Positions 7,959 through 13,051 of a stretch of 13,051 nucleotides of DNA are shown piece after piece. Source of the stretch: an uncultured Bdellovibrionales bacterium (lineage in GTDB: Bacteria; Bdellovibrionota; Bdellovibrionia; Bdellovibrionales; JAMPXM01). Below the pieces are notes generated by a model, which made no database searches, was not told the origin of the DNA, and worked only from the letters and a program-made list of their open reading frames with translations. Both the position numbers and the translations under genes were made by a program. Every line of letters starts with the position of its first letter. The first letter of the stretch is position 1. The stretch spans positions 1 through 13,051 of the forward strand of contig CALBDW010000074.1 of assembly GCA_937927435.1 (NCBI GenBank), given 5' to 3'.

Positions 7959-8495
7959 ATGTTTTTCGAAGCGGACCTTCGCGGTAAGCACTACCAAATC
8001 GATATCACCGAAACCCGCCGCGCCTGGGTGATCAACCTCCGGGAAGAAAACGGCGAGTGGTTCCGTTACGAGATATCCAAAGACGATTACCGGGTCGTTG
8101 AGAACGCGATTAACCTTATTTTCAACGGCGGCTCCTACTTAATGGACGTCTTCGGTTCGGGAACCGAATATACCGTCTACACCCGGAGCTCTTACCGGAA
8201 CGTTAAGATCTACAACGACGAAGCGATCCTGCACGAAAGCTTGAAAAAAGGCGGCTCGCTCGGGTCCGCAGATAAGCTCTCGGCCGGCATGCCGGGTAAG
8301 ATCGTCAAAGTTCTCGTGAACAAGGGCGACGTCGTCAAAGCTAATCAGCCGATCCTCATCATGGAAGCCATGAAAATGGAAAACGAGATGCGGGCGGCTT
8401 CGGACACGAAGATCAAAGATATTTTGGTCAGCGCCGGCCAAAGCGTCGAAGCCGGGCAAACTTTGATAACTTTTGAACCTCTGCCGAAAGGTTGA
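7959..8495 (+). CDS. Biotin carboxyl carrier subunit of acyl-CoA carboxylase
   Basis: Small subunit of 178 residues that swings biotin between the biotin carboxylase and the carboxyltransferase. The C-terminal biotinyl domain (about 105-174) carries AGMPGKIVKVLVNKGD (109-124) and the attachment motif EAMKM with Lys139, the predicted BirA target. Residues 1-95 are beta-rich with no catalytic motif, and by position should correspond to the BT (barrel) region of one-chain propionyl-CoA carboxylase alpha. The second half of a typical PccA alpha chain therefore seems to be its own gene here. ATG 7959 begins 3 bases after the accC stop, and GAGG at 7949-7952 overlaps the end of accC, so the two should be translationally coupled. 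The neighbours make a three-polypeptide propionyl-CoA carboxylase the best reading; service to acetyl-CoA carboxylase is the alternative. Confidence 0.9.
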   Translation: MFFEADLRGKHYQIDITETRRAWVINLREENGEWFRYEISKDDYRVVENAINLIFNGGSYLMDVFGSGTEYTVYTRSSYRNVKIYNDEAILHESLKKGGSLGSADKLSAGMPGKIVKVLVNKGDVVKANQPILIMEAMKMENEMRAASDTKIKDILVSAGQSVEAGQTLITFEPLPKG

Positions 8496-8503
8496 GAAGA
8501 GTC

Positions 8504-10126
8504 GTGAGTTCGTCTGAAAAAAAAGCGGCTAAACTTCGCAAAGATAAGTTCGTCACTTCAAGCGGTATTGAAATTAAAGGTGAGTACACGCCCAGCGACT
8601 GGGATGGTTCCGCACGGTATGAAACTGATCTCGGGGCTCCTGGCTCATTTCCGTTCACCCGCGGCGTTCAGGAAACCATGTACCGCGGCCGCTTCTGGAC
8701 GATGCGCCAATACGCAGGCTTCGGATCGGCCTACGAAAGCAACAAACGTTACAAGCTCTTGCTTGAAAAAGGCCAAACCGGCCTGAGCGTGGCCTTCGAC
8801 CTCCCGACCCAAATGGGCTACGACTCCGACCATGTTATGGCTTCGGGCGAAGTCGGCAAAGTGGGTGTCGCGATTTCTTCGATCGAGGATATGGAGATTC
8901 TTTTAAAGGACCTTCCGCTCGATAATATCTCCACCTCGATGACAATCAACTCGACCGCCGGAATTTTGTTGGCTCTCTACATCGCGGTAGCGCGCCGGCG
9001 TGGAATCAGCGCCGACAAGCTCACGGGAACGATTCAAAATGATCTGCTCAAGGAATACATCGCCCGCGGAACCTATATTTTTCCGCCGCAACCCTCTATG
9101 CGGATCATCACCGACATCTTCGACTATTGCTCGCGCGAGGTTCCGAACTGGAACACGATTTCGATTTCCGGCTACCATATCCGTGAGGCGGGGAGTACCG
9201 CCGCTCAAGAAGTCGCGTTCACGCTCGCAAACGGCATTACCTATGTTCAAGCGGCGGTCGACCGCGGCCTGAACGTCGACTCTTTCGCTGGACGTTTGAG
9301 CTTCTTTTTCAACGTTCACAATAACTTCTTCGAAGAGATCGCGAAGTTTCGCGCAGCCCGCCGTATGTGGGCCAAAATCATGCGGGACCGCTTCAAAGCG
9401 AAAGACAGCCGTTCTTGGCGGCTGCGTTTTCACTCGCAAACGGCAGGCAGCACGCTGACCGCACAGCAGCCTGAAAACAACATCGTCCGCGTCACGCTGC
9501 AGGCTTTAGCAGCGGTTCTCGGCGGGACCCAAAGCTTGCACACGAACTCGATGGACGAAGCCCTCGGGCTCCCGACCGAAAAAGCCGCGACGATCGCGCT
9601 CCGTACGCAGCAGATTATCGCCTATGAATCCGGTGTCGCCGATGTCATCGACCCCCTGGGTGGATCCTTCTACGTCGAAGCTTTGACGAACGAGATCGAA
9701 AAAGCCGCGACCGAATACATCGAACGCATCGACGCGCTTGGCGGCGTGGTCAAATGCATCGAAACTGGCTGGATTCAGCGTGAGATTCAGCAAGCCGCTT
9801 ACAATTACCAACGGGCCGTTGAAAATAAAGAGGAGATTGTCGTCGGCGTGAACGAGTTCACGCAAGCATCAAACGATGAACCGGAAATCTTGAAGGTGAG
9901 CGAAGAGGTCGCACGTGAACAAATCGAGCGCCTGAAAAAGTTCAAGGCGGCACGCGATCCGAAAGTTGTACGCTCACACTTGGAGCACATTCAAAACGCG
10001 GCTCGCGGAAACGACAATCTCATGCCGCTTTTCATTGATGCCGTGGAAAACAATGTGACTCTTGGTGAAATCTCCGACGCTCTTCGCGCCGTCTTCGGCG
10101 TTTATAAGGAAACCATCACCATTTGA
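8504..10126 (+). CDS. mcmA1: Methylmalonyl-CoA mutase large (catalytic) subunit, without B12 domain
   Basis: Rearranges (R)-methylmalonyl-CoA to succinyl-CoA by an adenosylcobalamin radical mechanism. The 540-residue chain covers the substrate-binding TIM barrel: PFTRG (50-54), MRQYAGF (67-73), GLSVAFDLPTQMGYDSD (93-109), TGTIQNDLLKEY (174-185), TYIFPPQPSM (190-199), SGYHIREAG (222-230) and GGTQSLHTNS (340-349). Tyr70, Arg188, Tyr224 and His225 correspond to Propionibacterium Tyr89, Arg207, Tyr243 and His244. The Tyr/Arg pair favours methylmalonyl over isobutyryl substrates. The chain ends after the helical linker (about 455-535), and the DxHxxG B12 domain is absent. A separate small subunit must be encoded elsewhere. 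I prefer GTG 8504, after purine-rich GAGAAGAG. TTG 8492, overlapping the upstream stop as TTGA, is less likely because its purines abut the codon. Last gene of the cluster. Confidence 0.92.
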   Translation: MSSSEKKAAKLRKDKFVTSSGIEIKGEYTPSDWDGSARYETDLGAPGSFPFTRGVQETMYRGRFWTMRQYAGFGSAYESNKRYKLLLEKGQTGLSVAFDLPTQMGYDSDHVMASGEVGKVGVAISSIEDMEILLKDLPLDNISTSMTINSTAGILLALYIAVARRRGISADKLTGTIQNDLLKEYIARGTYIFPPQPSMRIITDIFDYCSREVPNWNTISISGYHIREAGSTAAQEVAFTLANGITYVQAAVDRGLNVDSFAGRLSFFFNVHNNFFEEIAKFRAARRMWAKIMRDRFKAKDSRSWRLRFHSQTAGSTLTAQQPENNIVRVTLQALAAVLGGTQSLHTNSMDEALGLPTEKAATIALRTQQIIAYESGVADVIDPLGGSFYVEALTNEIEKAATEYIERIDALGGVVKCIETGWIQREIQQAAYNYQRAVENKEEIVVGVNEFTQASNDEPEILKVSEEVAREQIERLKKFKAARDPKVVRSHLEHIQNAARGNDNLMPLFIDAVENNVTLGEISDALRAVFGVYKETITI

Positions 10127-10168
10127 ACCCCTTAGCCCACGGGTGCCGTTTTACGGCATCTAAGGGGT
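10127..10168. terminator. Nested inverted repeat after the mutase gene
   Basis: A perfect 9-bp outer repeat, ACCCCTTAG (10127-10135) and CTAAGGGGT (10160-10168), begins right after the mutase stop. It encloses a perfect inner 5-bp repeat, TGCCG (10144-10148) and CGGCA (10154-10158), with loop TTTTA. The left arm has 8 unpaired bases between the stems. Position fits transcription termination, but the sequence after it (AATTCCG) is not a T run. The same dyads lie roughly 100-140 bases before the start site expected from the sigma-54-like promoter downstream, so an activator-binding role is also possible. Confidence 0.45.
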
Positions 10169-10240
10169 AATTCCGTTAAAAGATCGGTCGCCCGGCTTTC
10201 CCCAAAGCCTCTCTGATCATCCTTTCCAGCCGATTCAGAC

Positions 10241-10256
10241 TGGCACCGGGGTTGCT
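10241..10256 (+). promoter_or_regulatory. Sigma-54 (RpoN) type -24/-12 promoter candidate
   Basis: TGGCAC, then 5 bases, then TTGCT, matches the -24/-12 consensus TGGCAC-N5-TTGC at every fixed position, including GG and GC at the required spacing. It lies in a non-coding gap and points toward the lytic transglycosylase gene. The start site would fall about 12 bases after the GC, near 10267. That is only 4 bases before the ATG at 10271 and would remove its ribosome-binding site, so either the match is chance or translation starts downstream. Confidence 0.5.
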
Positions 10257-10270
10257 CTGTATAGGGGCCG

Positions 10271-11782
10271 ATGGTTTCAAAGATTATCGCGTTTTTAAAT
10301 TCAACTCGTATGTTGCGGCTGATGGCTGTTCTGTCAGGAACGGCGTCCGTCGCTTTACTCGTGGCCGGCGCTATCATCCCTTCGCCCGCGAACCACGCGG
10401 CTCACGACGAGGAGGAACTCGCGGAACTGAATGCCGAAGCCGATGTGGCTGAAATCGAGTTCGATTTCGAAAACTCCATAGATTCTGTGCCTGAAGCGTT
10501 ACGTCCTCTTATCGAGCCCGATCCTTTTATCGCTTCCACCCTCGGCCCTCTGGGACTTCTGCAAACTTTCGAACCCGAAGCGCCGGTTCAAGGAAACGGC
10601 GTCTTCGACCGGGAGGCGATTCTCGACGATTATCGCGGACTGATATCGGACCAATTCAAAATCCCTGAATCTTTACGCGACCGAGTCGGCTTTTGGTTCG
10701 ACATCTACACAAAGTACGATTCCCACAAACGCGTGATACACCACTCAGAGTACCCATGGATCGTGTACAAAGTTGTGGATGTCTCCTTCATCATTGAAAG
10801 CGACACGCCCAAACGCCTATGGATGAGGCGGGAAAAAGCGGACCGTTATGTCAAAAACGAGGCGTTGCGCGTGCAAGCCGCTCTTAAATCACTGGCCCGC
10901 AAAAAATCGCTTAGAAACTTAACGGAAATTGAAAGTCAAGTTGCTGAGGCGCTATCAGTGCTGGGCGGTAACATCCACCGCAATGCTCGAGTCGCCGCTA
11001 AACACGTACGCGTTCAAACCGGCCAAAAGAACTTCTTCTTCGACGGCATCGTAAGAAGCAGACGCTTCCTACCGACAATGGAAGAGGTCTTCCGCAGCAG
11101 AGGGCTCCCTGTTGAATTAACGCGAATTCCATTCGTTGAAAGCAGCTTCAATAAACAGGCGACGAGCAAAGTCGGTGCCGTAGGCATTTGGCAGTTCATG
11201 AGTTCAACGGGCCGCAAGTTCCTTCTGGTCGACGATCTGATCGATGAACGCCGCTCGCCCCTTAAGGCCACCGAAGCAGCCGCGGCTCTACTTAAAGAAA
11301 ATCATCTGATTCTATACCGCTCGTGGCCCTTGGCGATTACGGCTTGGAACCATGGACCCGGCGGCGTTCGCCGGGCGATTCGAGCCGTCGGTTCGCGCGA
11401 CATCGCGACCATCATCACGAAGTACCGTTCGAAATCGTTCGATTTCGCCTCGTCAAATTTTTACACCGAGTTTCTCGCTGCCCTTCACGCGGAGAGATAT
11501 AGCCAAGAAATCTTCGGGCTGGTTGAGGAGCCTGCGCACGAAAAACTTCATCCGGTGAAGCTCACTCGCGCGGTGCGGTTCAACGAACTTCTTCGAGCCA
11601 GCGGTCTTTCCCTCGAGGAATTGCTGCTCATCAATCCGGACCTCGCGATCGCGGCAAAAAGAAACCTCGTGCTCAAAAGGGGATTCAGGCTGCATCTGCC
11701 CACGCAAGCGCTTGAAAGTCTCGATCGGATGGTCGTGGCCCTGCACAAGGAAAAACCAGCCCGGCCCAAATCGGCCGGTTGA
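10271..11782 (+). CDS. MltD-like lytic transglycosylase with SLT domain and C-terminal LysM-like region
   Basis: Predicted periplasmic or envelope enzyme that cleaves peptidoglycan glycan strands with 1,6-anhydro product. Of 503 residues, 18-36 form a hydrophobic signal or membrane anchor without a lipobox. Residues 46-70 are strongly acidic. A region at about 112-265 (RVGFWFDIYTKYD at 138-150) resembles N-terminal extensions of MltD-like proteins. The SLT fold follows: the catalytic Glu290 in PFVESSFN, GAVGIWQFM (302-310), LKATEAAAALL (331-341) and ITAWNHGPGGV (356-366). Residues about 429-477 look like a degenerate LysM wall-binding unit (VRFNELLRASGLSLEEL). ATG 10271 has AGGGG 3 bases upstream, a rather short spacing. 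In-frame ATGs at 10310 (residue 14) and 10322 (residue 18) would keep the hydrophobic segment and suit the sigma-54-like start site better. It ends 2 bases from the stop of the opposing gene. Confidence 0.9.
   Translation: MVSKIIAFLNSTRMLRLMAVLSGTASVALLVAGAIIPSPANHAAHDEEELAELNAEADVAEIEFDFENSIDSVPEALRPLIEPDPFIASTLGPLGLLQTFEPEAPVQGNGVFDREAILDDYRGLISDQFKIPESLRDRVGFWFDIYTKYDSHKRVIHHSEYPWIVYKVVDVSFIIESDTPKRLWMRREKADRYVKNEALRVQAALKSLARKKSLRNLTEIESQVAEALSVLGGNIHRNARVAAKHVRVQTGQKNFFFDGIVRSRRFLPTMEEVFRSRGLPVELTRIPFVESSFNKQATSKVGAVGIWQFMSSTGRKFLLVDDLIDERRSPLKATEAAAALLKENHLILYRSWPLAITAWNHGPGGVRRAIRAVGSRDIATIITKYRSKSFDFASSNFYTEFLAALHAERYSQEIFGLVEEPAHEKLHPVKLTRAVRFNELLRASGLSLEELLLINPDLAIAAKRNLVLKRGFRLHLPTQALESLDRMVVALHKEKPARPKSAG
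11751..11778 (-). terminator. Intrinsic terminator for the minus-strand gene, inside the transglycosylase 3' end
   Basis: On the - strand, 6 bases after the TGA stop, CCGGCC and GGCCGG (11778-11773 and 11766-11761) form a perfect 6-bp GC stem with a 6-base loop. GCTGG and a run of five T (11755-11751) come next. The T run is set off from the stem by 5 bases, so strength is uncertain. The element lies within the last codons of the opposing transglycosylase gene; on the + strand no T run follows it. Confidence 0.5.
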
Positions 11783-11784
11783 TA

Positions 11785-13051
11785 TCAGCGCAGCCACTGG
11801 CTGATGACGCTGACGACGTTTCTTTCAACGAGCGAGACGGTCGAGTAGGCTTTGATTGAGCCTGAAGCTTGGATCGTGACCGTTTGGAAGCCCTCTTCGA
11901 CGTTGAACACGGCGAAGCCCCCGCCCGGCTCTCCGTAATCCGACGGCAAAATTTCTCCAGCGTTACTGAAGTAAACGACTTTCGTATTCGAATCAGTACC
12001 CGTCAGGCTGACTTTGTAAGGTGCGTTTCCTTGCACGAAGCCGACGATAGTGCCTCGTCCGGGCAAAGCGTTGATTCGTAAACTGCCCTGAATTTTCCGC
12101 AGCCATGCGGTTTGAACCATCGGGAAATAGACCACGTTCCGCGAACGGTCGAGGACAAGGCGAGTGCGTTCGTAAGCCGTCCCTGAACGCGCCTCAAGAA
12201 TGACAACCCCCGATCCACCCGCGAATTTCAACCGACGGACGCCGCTCCGATCAACTGTGTAGACGCGGTGATCGCCGAGAAACGCGACATCAGCCGGAAG
12301 GGCGTAATCCGTGCGGAAGGCATCAAAGACTTTGATCTTCGCCGTCTGATCCCGAATCGCTTCAATATCGACGCGAGAAACGGCTGCCGTCTCAGCGGGA
12401 AAAATGACGGGCTCTAGTGCGCGACCGTTTTTCCAAGTCACCTGAACGGCATGTGTGCCTTGATTAACAGGATAGAACGCGTACAGGCCGTTTTTCGACG
12501 TCGTATCTAGCGACGGGTCGGGCTTCAGCGCTTCATTGAAATAGATCGGTTTCAGTCCGGCGGCCGTCACCAGATCGACTTGCGCTCCCGCGACCGGTTT
12601 GCCTTGATAAGTAACGCGACCGAAGACGATCGCCCCCTTCGCTTTACGTACGGACGTTCCCGCAATTTCGTTCGCCAAAGACCCGGTCCCGTCTTCATAA
12701 AGCTCCAGAGCCGGATTTTCACCCGCATGCGCGAACGAAACGCTTCCCCAATATCCAGCGCGATCGGCGCGAACGATCACATTTGAACCGTGCGAGAGAC
12801 TGGGAATGCTGAAGCGTCCTTCCGCGTCGGTTTGGACCGCGACACCTGTTCCCACCAAAACGACCTCGGTATCTTTCTCGCCGGGTATGACCGAACCGCT
12901 TAGCCCTTGCGGAACCGGCCGAATGACAATGTGAATTCCAGTGATTTCGCGATCTTGTTTTTGTCCCGCCGAAATCCTTTCGAGATCCACGATTCCGCGG
13001 CCGATCACGTCGCCGTATGGGGTCATCAATTCAGCGACGAGGTGTCCGACG
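11785..13051 (-). CDS. Protein with repeated carboxypeptidase-regulatory-like (Ig-fold) modules, 5' end outside window
   Basis: Function unknown; probably exported or surface exposed, although the signal sequence would lie beyond the right edge. The frame remains open to the edge (the visible chain begins VGHLVAEL), so TTG 13029 and ATG 13026 are internal codons. 421 residues are visible. At least two, perhaps three, stretches resemble carboxypeptidase-regulatory-like beta-sandwich modules. The first is near visible residues 50-100, with SGSVIPG and a TDAEGRFSIPSL strand. The second is near 140-205, with FGRVTYQGKPVAGAQVDLV and a KNGLYAFYPV strand. A weaker third is near 334-400. Such modules serve as structural units in adhesins and cell-surface proteins. 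No catalytic motif, sorting signal or transmembrane helix is visible. The protein ends at VSVISQWLR. The gene converges on the transglycosylase gene. Confidence 0.8.
   Translation of the reverse strand, partial: VGHLVAELMTPYGDVIGRGIVDLERISAGQKQDREITGIHIVIRPVPQGLSGSVIPGEKDTEVVLVGTGVAVQTDAEGRFSIPSLSHGSNVIVRADRAGYWGSVSFAHAGENPALELYEDGTGSLANEIAGTSVRKAKGAIVFGRVTYQGKPVAGAQVDLVTAAGLKPIYFNEALKPDPSLDTTSKNGLYAFYPVNQGTHAVQVTWKNGRALEPVIFPAETAAVSRVDIEAIRDQTAKIKVFDAFRTDYALPADVAFLGDHRVYTVDRSGVRRLKFAGGSGVVILEARSGTAYERTRLVLDRSRNVVYFPMVQTAWLRKIQGSLRINALPGRGTIVGFVQGNAPYKVSLTGTDSNTKVVYFSNAGEILPSDYGEPGGGFAVFNVEEGFQTVTIQASGSIKAYSTVSLVERNVVSVISQWLR

Noticed and set aside
1..13051. Search by eye for CRISPR arrays, insertion sequences, tRNA genes and toxin-antitoxin or defence genes
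   Set aside because: I saw no regular direct repeats, transposase motifs, cloverleaf sequences or small paired genes. The genes are standard metabolic and envelope functions.

Overview
The window looks like an ordinary chromosomal stretch from a Gram-negative bacterium with moderate-to-high GC, and it is densely coded, mostly on the + strand. A lipoprotein signal, a MltD-like lytic transglycosylase and a match to a sigma-54 promoter all point to a diderm. Several gene forms would suit a delta-proteobacterial, myxobacterial or Bdellovibrionota-type organism: a 430-residue AsnRS, a biotin carboxylase split from its biotin carrier, and a mutase large subunit without a B12 domain. This placement is an inference from family resemblance, with low to moderate certainty. 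I recognise no mobile element, CRISPR array, tRNA or rRNA.

Layout. (1) 1-1685 holds a nucleoside-salvage pair: the 3' two thirds of a pyrimidine-nucleoside phosphorylase gene, almost touching a trimeric-type purine nucleoside phosphorylase gene. Together they cleave pyrimidine and 6-oxopurine nucleosides to free bases and (deoxy)ribose-1-phosphate. (2) 1866-3209 encodes a subtilisin-family protease with a lipoprotein signal and an N-terminal propeptide. (3) 3210-3513 is a 304-base gap with weak hairpins and a sigma-70-like promoter candidate, followed by asnS. (4) 4848-10126 is a tight four-gene cluster for propionyl-CoA use: carboxyltransferase, biotin carboxylase, biotin carrier, and the large subunit of methylmalonyl-CoA mutase. 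In the cell, propionyl-CoA would be carboxylated to (S)-methylmalonyl-CoA, epimerised, and rearranged to succinyl-CoA. The epimerase and the B12-binding mutase subunit are not in the window. (5) 10127-10270 carries a nested inverted repeat and a full consensus match to a -24/-12 (sigma-54) promoter, ahead of a MltD-like lytic transglycosylase. (6) A minus-strand gene for a protein of repeated beta-sandwich (carboxypeptidase-regulatory-like) modules converges on the transglycosylase with 2 bases between the stop codons. It runs off the right edge.

The metabolic genes are standard. The points most worth a second look are the sigma-54 match and its conflict with the annotated start codon, the cysteine at the acyl-CoA specificity position of the carboxyltransferase, and the lipid anchor placed ahead of the protease propeptide. 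I did not find a clear previously undescribed system.
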